The position numbers and the translations under genes were made by a program. Positions 45,458 through 54,058 of a DNA stretch of 64,000 nucleotides are shown in pieces. The stretch covers positions 5,349,001 through 5,413,000 of the forward strand of contig NZ_AP014637.1 in the NCBI RefSeq assembly GCF_000829415.1, in the 5' to 3' direction. The notes under the pieces were generated by a model, which was not told the DNA's origin, ran no database searches, and worked only from the letters and a program-made list of their open reading frames with translations. This stretch comes from Pseudomonas sp. StFLB209 (lineage in GTDB: Bacteria > Pseudomonadota > Gammaproteobacteria > Pseudomonadales > Pseudomonadaceae). Positions within the stretch are counted from its first letter, which is position 1, and every line of letters begins with the position of its first letter.

Positions 45458-47671
45458 ATGCTCCCTCCCCGCTCCTTCCGGCGTACGTCCCTGCACCTGT
45501 CTGTCTGCCTGGCCCTGAGCAGCATGCTGCTGCACGGCCCGCTACAGGCCGAAACACTGCCCGTCGACACTCATGACAGCGCTTCGGGCGTAGAGCTGGC
45601 GGCCACCAACATCGAGGGCCAGGCCCTGGGTGAAAGCACCGAGAACACCGGCAGCTATGCGCCCGGCACCACCGCCATGGGCGGCAAAAGTGCGCAAAAG
45701 CTCAAGGACATCGCCCAGTCGGTGACCGTGATCACCAGCCAGCGCCTGGAGGACCAGCAGCTCAAGAGCATGGATCAGGTGATGAACCAGATGACCGGCA
45801 TCTCGCGTCAGGAAGCCTGGGCGAAGAACACCTACCTGTCCCGTGGTTTCGCGATCAATGACGTGCGCTATCAGGGTGGCGCGACCTCTACCCTGCTCGA
45901 CAGCGCCCGTTATGAAGACCTGGCGCAGTTCGACAGCGTCGGCGTGCTGCGCGGCGCCGATGGCCTGTACGGTGGTGGCGAGCCGGGCGGGGTGCTGAAC
46001 CTGATGTACAAGCGGCCGCTGGCCTACAACCAGGTCAAGCTGCAGACCTCGGCGGGCAGTTGGGACAACTACCGTGGAGAGATTGACGTCACCGGCCCCC
46101 TGGGCCTGGACGGCCGCCTGCGTGGCCGCTATGTCGCGGCACTGGAAGACAAGCGCAACTTCGTCAACTACGACCACAAGAAGCGCAACCTCAACTACGC
46201 CTCGTTCGAATTCGATGCCACCGACGACACCCTGCTGCTGGCCGGTTTCAGCCATCAGCGCGATGACCTCAATGGCGTGCGCAACACCATCGGCCGCTAC
46301 GCCGACGGCGGCGACCTGGGCCTGTCGCGGCGCACCAACATGACCACGCCCTGGAGCTGGAACGATATCGAGAACACCACACTGTTCGTGCGTCTCGACC
46401 AGCAACTGAGCGACAACTGGAAGGCGGTGGCCAACCTGCGCCACAACATCAACCAGAATGACCAGAACGTGGTCGAGCTGGAAAACCCCATCGATCGCGC
46501 CACCGGCACCGGCGGCGACTGGTGGAACAACCAGCACAGCTACCGCAATACCCAGACCACCTTCGATCTCAACCTGCAGGGCTCTTTCGAGCTGCTGGGC
46601 CATAGCCACGACCTGACCGTCGGTATCGATGCAACCAAGATCAAAAGCCGCGGCGGCAGCTACTGGAACTACCTGTACTCAGACACGATTTTTGCGCCGA
46701 CCCTGCCGGCCTACTTCCCGACCGCCGAGAGCTTCCCGGACACCTCGACCGACATCCGCAAGGTGGGTTCGTACACCTCGCTGCGGATTCGCCCGACCGA
46801 CGAGTTATCGCTGATCGTCGGCGGCCGCTACACCCTCAAGGAAGACACCGAGTACGTCGGCGCCACCGGCCAGAAACTGTCGTCGCTGGACGTCGACAGC
46901 CAGTTCGTTCCTTATTACGGCATCGTCTACGAACTGACCCCGAGCGTCAGCCTGTACGCCAGCCATGCCGAAATCTACAAGACCCAGTCCACCCTGCTGC
47001 AAGGCCCGCCGCCGGGCAGCAAGGCGCTGGAGCCGATGACCGGCACCAACTACGAGATCGGCATCAAGAGCGAAATGGCCGACGGCAAACTGCTTGGCAG
47101 CTTCGCCCTGTACCGCATCGAGAAGAAAGGCGAAGGCCAGCAAGACACCAGCTACCCACGCCAGTGGGGCAGCGTGACCTCGTGCTGCTACATCGGTAAT
47201 GGCTACCAGTTGAGCCAGGGCTTTGAAGTGGAACTCAACGGCGAAGTGCTGCCGGGCTTGCAGGTCGCCATGGGCTACACCTACAACGCCAACGAGAACA
47301 AGCGCGAAGGCGACGCGCGTTTCAGCAGCCACACCCCACGGCACCTGTTCAAGCTGTGGAGCGACTACCGCTTGCAGAGCCTGCCCAAACTCAGCATCGG
47401 CGCCGGGGTCCTGGCCCAGAGCGCGCAAAGCGAGGCCGGCAGCGTCGTGCCGCTGGGTGGCACACAGTCGCTGGACTACTCCTACGTCGAAGGCGGCTAT
47501 ACGATCTACTCAGCGCGCGCGGCCTACAAGCTCGACGAGCACTGGACGCTGGCCCTGAACGGCAACAACCTGTTCGACAAGACCTATTACAGCACCGTCT
47601 CGTCCAGTGGCTACGGCAACCTGTATGGTGAGCCGCGCAACTTCGTGCTGAGTCTCAAAGGCCAGTTCTGA
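45458..47671 (+). CDS. TonB-dependent siderophore receptor
   Basis: 737 aa. Signal peptide (residues 1-31, cleaved after PLQA). Plug domain with KLKDIAQSVTVITSQRLEDQ, YLSRGFAIND, LRGADGLYGGGEPGGVLNLM and KRP, typical of ferric siderophore receptors (FpvA/FhuE-like). The beta-barrel ends with NFVLSLKGQF, C-terminal Phe. There is no FecR-interacting N-terminal domain of obvious length, so it is probably iron-regulated directly. It stands alone without siderophore synthesis genes, implying use of foreign siderophores. Confidence 0.93.
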   Translation: MLPPRSFRRTSLHLSVCLALSSMLLHGPLQAETLPVDTHDSASGVELAATNIEGQALGESTENTGSYAPGTTAMGGKSAQKLKDIAQSVTVITSQRLEDQQLKSMDQVMNQMTGISRQEAWAKNTYLSRGFAINDVRYQGGATSTLLDSARYEDLAQFDSVGVLRGADGLYGGGEPGGVLNLMYKRPLAYNQVKLQTSAGSWDNYRGEIDVTGPLGLDGRLRGRYVAALEDKRNFVNYDHKKRNLNYASFEFDATDDTLLLAGFSHQRDDLNGVRNTIGRYADGGDLGLSRRTNMTTPWSWNDIENTTLFVRLDQQLSDNWKAVANLRHNINQNDQNVVELENPIDRATGTGGDWWNNQHSYRNTQTTFDLNLQGSFELLGHSHDLTVGIDATKIKSRGGSYWNYLYSDTIFAPTLPAYFPTAESFPDTSTDIRKVGSYTSLRIRPTDELSLIVGGRYTLKEDTEYVGATGQKLSSLDVDSQFVPYYGIVYELTPSVSLYASHAEIYKTQSTLLQGPPPGSKALEPMTGTNYEIGIKSEMADGKLLGSFALYRIEKKGEGQQDTSYPRQWGSVTSCCYIGNGYQLSQGFEVELNGEVLPGLQVAMGYTYNANENKREGDARFSSHTPRHLFKLWSDYRLQSLPKLSIGAGVLAQSAQSEAGSVVPLGGTQSLDYSYVEGGYTIYSARAAYKLDEHWTLALNGNNLFDKTYYSTVSSSGYGNLYGEPRNFVLSLKGQF

Positions 47672-47748
47672 TCCCGACGGTTTGCAGGAGCGGATTTATC
47701 CGCGAAGGGCCCTGAAAGCTTCAGGGCTTAAAGCTTCGGGGCTAAAGC
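47672..47748. repeat. REP-type repeats downstream of receptor gene
   Basis: CAGGAGCGGATTTATCCGCG hairpin followed by CTGAAAGCTTCAGGGC and GGGCTAAAGC; the last bases form the left flank of the IS4 element. Confidence 0.65.
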
Positions 47749-49221
47749 CAATACTGTTCACTTAAGCAAAAATGGGTACTTGACTACATGGCCGATTGAG
47801 GGGCTGTCCTCGTCGTCGGACGGGATAGCCGCTCATCTTGCGCTTAACGCCTCGCGGATTGGCCTTGCCTCGACTGCTGATGCACTTGCCGCGCAAGATC
47901 TCTTTCAAAACCGATTCACGCCAAAGTTCGACGTGCTCAGGGGGGAAAAGCTGCCGCTTGCGGCAGCTTCCTTCTGACTACCCACACGGCGTTCGTAAAA
48001 CCCAGCCTGTCCGGGTCGATCGCTGCCTTATCAGCCGCCTGGATCATCAACTGGCGGATTGCAAAATGTGCCAGTAGAAAACCCCACATCTCTTGCTTGA
48101 CCAGTTCGGGCTTCTTGCTGCGCAGTACCGTGCTGGCTCCGCGCAAATGGGTTTTGAGTTCATCGAAGACGTTTTCGACCTCCCAGCGCTCGTGATACAA
48201 GGCGGCCAACTCTGCTGCAGGAGCTTCCTCAGGCACTAGCAGATTGGTCACCAGTCGGTAGCGCTCACCCAGTTGCCCCTCCTCATCCACCAGAGTGAAC
48301 TCCACGACCCGTACGCGATGGCTGTTTTTTCGGTTTCGGCCATGGAGTTCGTACGTCGTACTCAAATACGAGCCATCACTGAGGCATTCTTCGACTGGCA
48401 GCTTGACGGTACTTTTGACTCGCCAAAGCAATTTGCCTCCACACTGAGTCGCCAAACTCCAAAGCTTGAAGCTGTAGAAGCCCCGGTCGGCCATCAGTAA
48501 CTCGTCAGATCGAAGATGTTCGGGCAACAATCGCTCTGCCAGGGTTTGCTCGCTCTGGCGGCAATTCCCAAGCTGGGCCGCCGTGATGACATGGGTTCCG
48601 CACTCGACCAGGTTGACGAGCCGCAGTTGTGGAAACGCACTGCTACCTCTCGATGAAGGCGGGTAGCCAAAGTAGTCGGCGTTGGCTTGCTCGTCAGCCA
48701 CGTCGAGGACGGTGCCATCAAGGCCCATCAAGCGTCAACCACGATACCAGGCACCTCGGGTCTCGGGTGTGGCCAGCGGGCGTAGCACCCGTTGTGCGAG
48801 ACCCTGCATGACTTTGGCACCTAGCCGGTTGCGGGCGGCCGAAATCGCCGATTTGGTGGGTAGTTGGAGGTTGTGAGGATGAGCTCCGGCGCCAATATTG
48901 AGCCAGTTCGCGCCCTCACAGACGATCCGTAAAACCTCTTCGAGCGGAGCGTCACGCCAAAGCGCCATGGCCATTACGTAATAGACAACGGTGGGGGCAG
49001 TTAACAGACGTTCACGTTGGCTGCCGCGTCCTGTTTGTTTGAGAACTTCGTCGATCAAGGTACGAGGACAGCTGTTTATCAACACACCTGCACTGATCAA
49101 ATGAGCCAGATCGAGGGAGTCTGGAAGGCATTTGCGTGTCCGAGCCACAGGCGTGTCCTCCTGAGCCATTTACAGGAGGATAGCTCGGCCAGCATTCACT
49201 TCGTCTAACTGAACAGTATTG
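47749..49221 (-). mobile_element. IS4-family insertion sequence, decayed
   Basis: About 1.47 kb. Termini are inverted repeats: CAATACTGTTCA at 47749-47760 and its inverted copy ending at 49221. GGCTAAAGC flanks both sides (47740-47748 and 49223-49231, one base offset at the right). It carries a transposase gene with two lesions. Confidence 0.8.
47762..49169 (-). pseudogene. IS4-family transposase, nonsense and frameshift
   Basis: The ORF runs in one frame from ATG 49169 through TGA at 48735-48737 (where related proteins would be expected to continue GAWYRG-x-RLMGLDGT, probably TGG to TGA) on to 47937. A frameshift in a run of C (6 G on plus strand near 47940) then ends it early as AAAFPP. 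In the other frame the protein continues PPEHVELWRESVLKEILRGK and ends at TAA 47762-47764. Catalytic parts are visible: LDGTVLDV and LLMADRGFYS (Asp residues) and the IS4 signature Y-(2)-R-(3)-E-(6)-K in YHERWEVENVFDELK. Not functional as it stands. Confidence 0.85.
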
Positions 49222-49231
49222 CGGCTAAAGC

Positions 49232-49250
49232 CAATACTGTTCAATTAAGC
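49232..49250. repeat. Extra copy of the IS4 terminal sequence
   Basis: CAATACTGTTCAATTAAGC lies outside the right end of the IS4 element and repeats its left terminus in direct orientation, with one mismatch. With the preceding GGCTAAAGC this is a 28-bp direct repeat. Confidence 0.75.
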
Positions 49251-49294
49251 GCCGCAAACCTCTGTGGGAACGAGCTTGCTCGTGAAGAGGCCGT

Positions 49295-49368
49295 TAAAGT
49301 CACAGCATTTGTAGCGAATGTGCCGCCGTCTTCGCGAGCAAGGTCGCTCCCACCGGGGGCATACAGTG
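49295..49368. repeat. Dispersed repeat with REP core
   Basis: AAAGTCACAGCAT, then AATGTGCCGCCGTCTTCGCG, GAGCAAGGTCGCTCCCACC and GGGGGCATACAGT. Same unit as 60962-61050, related to 18985 and inverted 27561. Confidence 0.7.
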
Positions 49369-49432
49369 GCTGCACGACCCATTCCCGAGTCCCGGCAACA
49401 CGGCCGGGGCGCCCTTGGGCGGGATGATCCAC

Positions 49433-50866
49433 TCAGTCGTTGTACCGCAACCGTGCAGCCCGACTGGCTTCGCTTTTACTGCGCGTGGCCAGGCAGTAAT
49501 ACAGCGGCGCAGTGACCACCAGACCGACCAGCCACGACAGGTCGGCGCCTTCGATGTAGTTGGCATATGGGCCGACGTACAGCGAGGTGTTGGCGAATGG
49601 CAGTTGCACCAGGATGCCGATGGCGTAAGCGATGATCGCGTGGGGGTTGAAGCGCCCATAGATGCCGCCGTCATTGCGGAAGATCGACTCGATCTCGTAC
49701 ACGCCGCGCTTGATCAGGTAGAAGTCGATGATGTTGATCGCCGCCCACGGCACCAGCACGATCAGCAGTGCCAGGATCAGGCCGATGAACTTGCTGATAA
49801 AGTCGCCCGAGGCGCTGACCGCCACCAGGCAGCAACCCACCAGAATGATCGTCGACAACACCACGCGCAGCTTGATGCTCGGCGTCCACTGCGCAGCGAA
49901 GGTCTGGATCGAGGTGACGATGGACAGCACCGCGCCATACAGATTCAAGGCGTTGTGGCTGATGATGTTGAGCAGAAACAGCACCATCAGGATCGGCCCC
50001 AGCCAGCCGGTGGATTGCTTGACCGCCGCCATGGCTTCGGTGCCTTGCGGGGTGGCCAATGCTGCGACCATGCCGAAGCTGAACGAGGCGATAGTGCCCA
50101 GGCTGGCACCGAAGTAGGTAGCCCAGAACGGTTTGCCGATGCCGATTTCCTTGGGCAGGTAGCGCGAGTAATCCGAGGTATATGGCGAGAAGCTGATTTG
50201 CCAGATGATGCCCAGCGACAAGGTGGCGATCCAGCCGGCGGCATCGAAGCCGCCACGAATGAAGAAGTCATCCGGCAACTCTTGCAGGAAGATCATGCTG
50301 AAGCCGGCCAACAGCGCCGCGCCCATCACCCAGGTGCCGATCCGGTTGAGGGTGTGAATGAACCGATAGCCGATCACGCCGATGGCGGTAGCGCTCAGTG
50401 CGCCGATCAGGATGCCGGTGGGCATCGACACTGACGGTGCCAGGCCCTGGATCGACTTGCCCGACAGGACGATGTTGGAGATAAAGAAGCCGACGTAGAT
50501 CAGCGCGGTGATGAACACGATCAGCAACGCGCCGTAACGACCGAACTGGCCCCGGCTCTGGACCATTTGCGGGATGCCCAGTTGCGGGCCCTGCGCCGAA
50601 GCCAGACCGATGACCACGCCGCCGATCAGGTTACCCAGCACAATCGCCAGCAGCCCCCAGAAAAAGTCGAGGTTAAACACCTGCACGGCCATCGCGCCGG
50701 TGACGATCGGCAGTGGCGCAATATTGGTACTGAACCACAGGGTGAACAGGTCGCGAGCCTTGCCGTGGCGCTCTGCCGGGGGAACGTAATCAACGGTGTG
50801 GTTTTCGATCAGCGGCGCGCTGCCGCTGTCATGTGGGTTTTGCTGGGGCGTGTTGTGCTTGGACAT
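49433..50866 (-). CDS. NCS1-family purine/cytosine permease
   Basis: 477 aa with 12 membrane segments. Cytosine/purine, uracil, thiamine and allantoin permeases form this family; CodB-like features are GNLIGGVVIGLASAQGPQLG and IPQMVQSRGQFGRYG (helices 1-3), SDYSRYLPK and FFISNIVLSGKSIQG. It imports a nitrogen heterocycle or similar amide with a proton or sodium ion. It is divergent from a flavin reductase/LLM monooxygenase pair, so the three may form an uptake and oxidation route for such a compound. Confidence 0.9.
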   Translation of the reverse strand: MSKHNTPQQNPHDSGSAPLIENHTVDYVPPAERHGKARDLFTLWFSTNIAPLPIVTGAMAVQVFNLDFFWGLLAIVLGNLIGGVVIGLASAQGPQLGIPQMVQSRGQFGRYGALLIVFITALIYVGFFISNIVLSGKSIQGLAPSVSMPTGILIGALSATAIGVIGYRFIHTLNRIGTWVMGAALLAGFSMIFLQELPDDFFIRGGFDAAGWIATLSLGIIWQISFSPYTSDYSRYLPKEIGIGKPFWATYFGASLGTIASFSFGMVAALATPQGTEAMAAVKQSTGWLGPILMVLFLLNIISHNALNLYGAVLSIVTSIQTFAAQWTPSIKLRVVLSTIILVGCCLVAVSASGDFISKFIGLILALLIVLVPWAAINIIDFYLIKRGVYEIESIFRNDGGIYGRFNPHAIIAYAIGILVQLPFANTSLYVGPYANYIEGADLSWLVGLVVTAPLYYCLATRSKSEASRAARLRYND

Positions 50867-51257
50867 AGTCGCTATCTCGAAACCGATGGCCGACGCCGTG
50901 GCGGGCGCCAGATGACAAACCCATCAGGCCCTGCGGCTTTTTCCGGACGAGCCGGGCCACGACCTGCATATGGCAGGCCGACGAGGCTCAATCATCCGGG
51001 CTTAGAAAAGCGGCAGGCCCGACGCCTTACGCACTGAGGGTGCGCAGACTCTTGGCAGTTGAGAAATCCGTTACGAATCGAATAACGCTGGGCAGCGTGG
51101 TGACCGGCACCATTGGGTAAAAGTGAAGAAACATCGTCTCGCCTGAATTTGTTGTTGTGCAGAGCCAAACCATGCAGCGCCCTGCTTAAACAGGGCCGGA
51201 ATGAGTGTGAGGCAGTGAAGGTGTCATTCGTGCCATTCATTGCGCTGATAACACCAT

Positions 51258-51271
51258 ATTATGGTATGCCA
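51258..51271. promoter_or_regulatory. Operator copy 1
   Basis: ATTATGGTATGCCA: variant of ATTACGGTATACCA. Palindromic core (G)GGTAT-ATACC type, as bound by GntR-family regulators. Confidence 0.6.
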
Positions 51272-51438
51272 CATACACACAACCCCCTACCGGCCATCTT
51301 TCGGCCCCTCAACAGGCGCCTGTCAAGCGTCAGAAGCGGCCGCAAACAACGGTGCAGGTCAGCAATATCAAGGCATACAGCCCAATTGCAGCGTCAGGCT
51401 CAGACAAGCGATGCAACAAAAACACTTGCGAATTAAGT

Positions 51439-51452
51439 ATTACGGTATACCA
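51439..51452. promoter_or_regulatory. Operator copy 2
   Basis: ATTACGGTATACCA, 72 nt upstream of the flavin reductase start; identical to copy 3. Perfect GGTATACC palindrome. Confidence 0.65.
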
Positions 51453-51524
51453 TCAGACAGACAACAATCTGCTTCGGCCCCGTCCACCAGCGTGCCCCCA
51501 GCGGTCTCCAACGAGAGGTATCCA

Positions 51525-52010
51525 ATGATCGACCCGAATGTCTACAAGAACGTCATGGGCTCCTTCCCGTCCGGCGTTACCGTCATCACCACCCTGGATG
51601 ATGATGGCCAAGTGGTCGGGCTGACTGCCAGCGCCTTCAGCGCGCTGTCCCTGGAACCGGCCCTGGTGTTGTTCTGCCCCAATTACAGCTCCGACTCCTA
51701 TCCTGTACTGATCAAGAACAAACGCTTTGCCATTCACCTGCTCGGCAGCGAGCAGAAAACCGAAGCTTATGCCTTCGCGCGCAAGGGCAAAGACAAGGCT
51801 GAAGGCATCGAGTGGAGCTTGAGCGAACTGGGCAATCCATTGCTGGCCGGTGCTACGGCGATCATTGAATGCGAGCTGTGGCGCGAATACGAAGGTGGCG
51901 ATCACGCGATCATGGTTGGCGCAGTGAAGAACCTGATCCTGCCTGAGCAGCCCGTCGCACCAATGGTGTATTGCCTGGGCAAAATGGGTGCCCTGCCCAC
52001 GGCGGCTTGA
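51525..52010 (+). CDS. Flavin reductase family protein
   Basis: 161 aa. Start 51525 (MIDPNVYKNVMGSFPSGVTV) follows GAGAGG. The split-barrel FMN-binding fold of HpaC-type reductases: SFPSGVTVITTL, GLTASAFSALSLEPALVLFC, KNKRFAIHLL. It supplies reduced FMN to a partner monooxygenase with NAD(P)H. The LLM gene that follows is the natural partner, with a gap of 90 nt containing operator copy 3. Confidence 0.92.
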   Translation: MIDPNVYKNVMGSFPSGVTVITTLDDDGQVVGLTASAFSALSLEPALVLFCPNYSSDSYPVLIKNKRFAIHLLGSEQKTEAYAFARKGKDKAEGIEWSLSELGNPLLAGATAIIECELWREYEGGDHAIMVGAVKNLILPEQPVAPMVYCLGKMGALPTAA

Positions 52011-52028
52011 TCTGCATCAGCATTCGAT

Positions 52029-52042
52029 ATTACGGTATACCA
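52029..52042. promoter_or_regulatory. Operator copy 3
   Basis: ATTACGGTATACCA between flavin reductase and LLM genes, identical to copy 2; suggests separate control of the LLM gene or a looping site. Confidence 0.65.
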
Positions 52043-52100
52043 AAAAATACAGATCCGCCCTTCCCCACTCACTGTCGGGCGCCAAGACCGAGGTAATGTC

Positions 52101-53138
52101 ATGAAATTTTCGTTGTTCGTGCATATGGAACGCTGGGACGAGCAAGTCAGCCACCGGCAGTTGTTCGATGACCTGACCGAGTTGACCCTGCTGGCCGAAA
52201 AAGGCGGTTTCAGCACCGTCTGGGTAGGCGAACACCACGCCATGGAATACACCATCTCGCCAAGCCCGATGCCGATCCTCGCGTATCTGGCAGCGCGCAC
52301 CACGACCATCCACCTGGGCGCCGGCACCATCATCGCGCCGTTCTGGCACCCGATCCGGGTGGCCGGTGAATGCGCCCTGCTCGACGTGATCAGCAACGGT
52401 CGCATGGAAGTGGGTCTGGCCCGTGGCGCCTATCAGGTCGAGTTCGACCGCCTGGCCAACGGCATGCCCGCCACCGAAGGCGGCAAGGCCCTGCGTGAGA
52501 TGGTTCCGGTGGTCAAGGCCCTGTGGCAAGGCGACTACGCCCACGACGGCGAGATCTGGAAATTCCCGACCTCCACCAGCATCCCCAAGCCGGTCAACAC
52601 TCCACCGGTGTGGATCGCCGCCCGCGATCCGGACTCGCACAACTTCGCGGTTGCCAATGGCTGCAACGTGATGGTCACGCCGCTGATGAAAGGCGACGAA
52701 GAAGTCCTGGACCTGAAAAACAAATTCCAGGCCGCGCTGGACAACAACCCGGACGTGCCACGCCCGCAACTGATGGTGCTGCGCCACACCCACGTGCACG
52801 GCGCAGATGACCCGGACGGCTGGAAAGTCGGCGCCGCCGCGATCAACAAGTTCTACCGCACCTTTGACGCCTGGTTCGGTAACAAGACCGTACCGGTCAA
52901 CGGCTTTCTGGAGCCAAGCCCGGAATCGAAATTCGCCGAGCGCCCGGAGTTCGAACTGGAGAACATCCGCAAAAACACCATGATCGGCACCCCGGAAGAA
53001 ATCATCAAACGTATTCGTTACTACCAGGAACTGGGTGTCGACGAGTTCAGCTTCTGGTGCGACAACAGCCTGCCGCACGCCGAGAAGAAGAAATCGCTGG
53101 AGCTGTTCATCCAGCACGTGGTGCCGGCGTTTCGTTGA
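52101..53138 (+). CDS. LLM-class flavin-dependent monooxygenase
   Basis: 345 aa. Luciferase-like TIM-barrel enzyme using reduced FMN and oxygen: FSTVWVGEHHAMEYTISPSP (LLM His-His signature), LGAGTIIAPFWHPIRVAGEC, LLDVISNGRMEVGLARGAYQ, and C-terminal IGTPEEIIKRIRYYQELGVD. Paired with the flavin reductase and a divergent NCS1 permease, which suggests oxidative opening of a heterocycle or amide as in RutA-type chemistry. It is shorter than RutA and the substrate is unknown. A strong terminator follows. Confidence 0.9.
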   Translation: MKFSLFVHMERWDEQVSHRQLFDDLTELTLLAEKGGFSTVWVGEHHAMEYTISPSPMPILAYLAARTTTIHLGAGTIIAPFWHPIRVAGECALLDVISNGRMEVGLARGAYQVEFDRLANGMPATEGGKALREMVPVVKALWQGDYAHDGEIWKFPTSTSIPKPVNTPPVWIAARDPDSHNFAVANGCNVMVTPLMKGDEEVLDLKNKFQAALDNNPDVPRPQLMVLRHTHVHGADDPDGWKVGAAAINKFYRTFDAWFGNKTVPVNGFLEPSPESKFAERPEFELENIRKNTMIGTPEEIIKRIRYYQELGVDEFSFWCDNSLPHAEKKKSLELFIQHVVPAFR

Positions 53139-53159
53139 GATACGCTGAGTGACGCAAAA

Positions 53160-53184
53160 GCCGGGCGCGATGCCCGGCTTTTTT
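53160..53184 (+). terminator. Rho-independent terminator after LLM gene
   Basis: GCCGGGC-GCGAT-GCCCGGC followed by six T, 21 nt after the stop codon. Confidence 0.95.
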
Positions 53185-53297
53185 GTGGGAGACTGAGCGC
53201 CGTACGCCCTCAGCCAGCAGGTCGTTTTTCAACAGCCTGTCGAGCGTCTAACGTTGACAGAGATGCCCCCGACCTCATCAAGGCTGATGTAGAATTG

Positions 53298-53311
53298 CAT
53301 CATTATTGATG
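53298..53311. promoter_or_regulatory. VapBC operator palindrome
   Basis: CATCATTATTGATG: 5-bp arms with a short centre, 18 nt upstream of vapB; likely autorepression site. Confidence 0.5.
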
Positions 53312-53329
53312 ACAGATGCGAGCTTGATC

Positions 53330-53530
53330 ATGAGAACGACCGTTACGATTGATGACGCCTTGTATGAACGTGCCCTTGAAGTCGCAGACCCTAATATGGA
53401 CAAGGCCGAGCTTTTTCGTGAGGCCGTGCAGATGTTTGTCCGTATTCAGGCAGCAAAGCGTTTGGCAGCCCTTGGCTCTGCAATGCCCTCAATGGAGGAT
53501 ATCCCCCGTCGAAGTGATGCATCCGAATGA
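53330..53530 (+). CDS. vapB: VapB-type antitoxin
   Basis: 66 aa. Start 53330 (MRTTVTIDDALYERALEV). The N-terminus is a ribbon-helix-helix DNA-binding domain (TVTIDDALYERALEVADPN, then DKAELFREAVQMFVRIQAAK); the C-terminal tail (MEDIPRRSD) would wrap VapC. Overlaps vapC by ATGA, typical of toxin-antitoxin pairs. An operator-like palindrome lies upstream. Confidence 0.88.
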   Translation: MRTTVTIDDALYERALEVADPNMDKAELFREAVQMFVRIQAAKRLAALGSAMPSMEDIPRRSDASE

Positions 53531-53898
53531 TGGATGTGCTTATCGATACCTCTATCTGGGTGGCTCACTTTCGCAGCTACAACCCGGGCCTTTCGAACTT
53601 GCTTCAACAGGACCGGGTGCTGATCCACCCCATGGTTATGGGTGAACTGGCGTGCGGTACACCACCTGAGCGGACTCGAACGCTGGCAGATCTGTCCAGT
53701 TTGAAGCACTGCCAGCAACCCACATGGACCGAAGTAATGACTTTCGTGGAGCAGCACAAGCTCTACGGTTTGGGGTGCGGGCTGGTGGACATGACACTGC
53801 TGGCATCAGCCTTGATCACTCGGGCGCATTTGTGGACGCTGGACAAACGACTGGCCAGCCTGGCCACACGCTTGCAGATCAACCACCAGCCCGACTGA
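53527..53898 (+). CDS. vapC: VapC-type PIN-domain ribonuclease toxin
   Basis: 123 aa. PIN domain with the acidic metal ligands in place: Asp in VLIDTSIWVAHF, Glu in VMGELACG, Asp in GCGLVDMTLLASAL and Asp in LWTLDKRLA. VapC toxins cleave tRNA or rRNA. Appears intact. Paired with VapB. Confidence 0.9.
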   Translation: MMDVLIDTSIWVAHFRSYNPGLSNLLQQDRVLIHPMVMGELACGTPPERTRTLADLSSLKHCQQPTWTEVMTFVEQHKLYGLGCGLVDMTLLASALITRAHLWTLDKRLASLATRLQINHQPD

Positions 53899-54022
53899 GT
53901 ACTGACTCCTGGTCTGTTGCCGTTTCATCACAACCGCGCCGAGGCCCTGCGGGTTGCGCCCCAAAATCGCGCCAGCGCGGGCGGCGTTCCACTCGTTGAA
54001 GGACTTGAAAAGGAGAACCTGG

Positions 54023-54046
54023 CCGCCTTGCATGGGTGCAAGGCGG
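54023..54046 (-). terminator. Hairpin after amtB
   Basis: CCGCCTTGCA-TGGG-TGCAAGGCGG: perfect 10-bp stem 13 nt beyond the amtB stop. T-rich sequence on the minus strand (TTCTCCTTTT) begins a few bases later. Confidence 0.65.
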
Positions 54047-54058
54047 CTATCCCTGAAC

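Larger units (their letters stand above)
50867..51524. promoter_or_regulatory. Long divergent control region between permease and flavin reductase
   Basis: 658 bp with no credible gene. Two copies of a GGTATACC-type operator lie in it (51258-51271 and 51439-51452); a third is downstream at 52029-52042. Confidence 0.5.

Noticed and set aside
48735..48737. In-frame TGA of the IS4 transposase as a selenocysteine codon
   Set aside because: No selenoprotein family matches, a second frameshift exists, and the position fits a mutated Trp codon.
51261..51524. N-terminal extension of the flavin reductase frame
   Set aside because: The family start MIDPNVYKNVMG at 51525 has a ribosome site; the extension contains operator copies.
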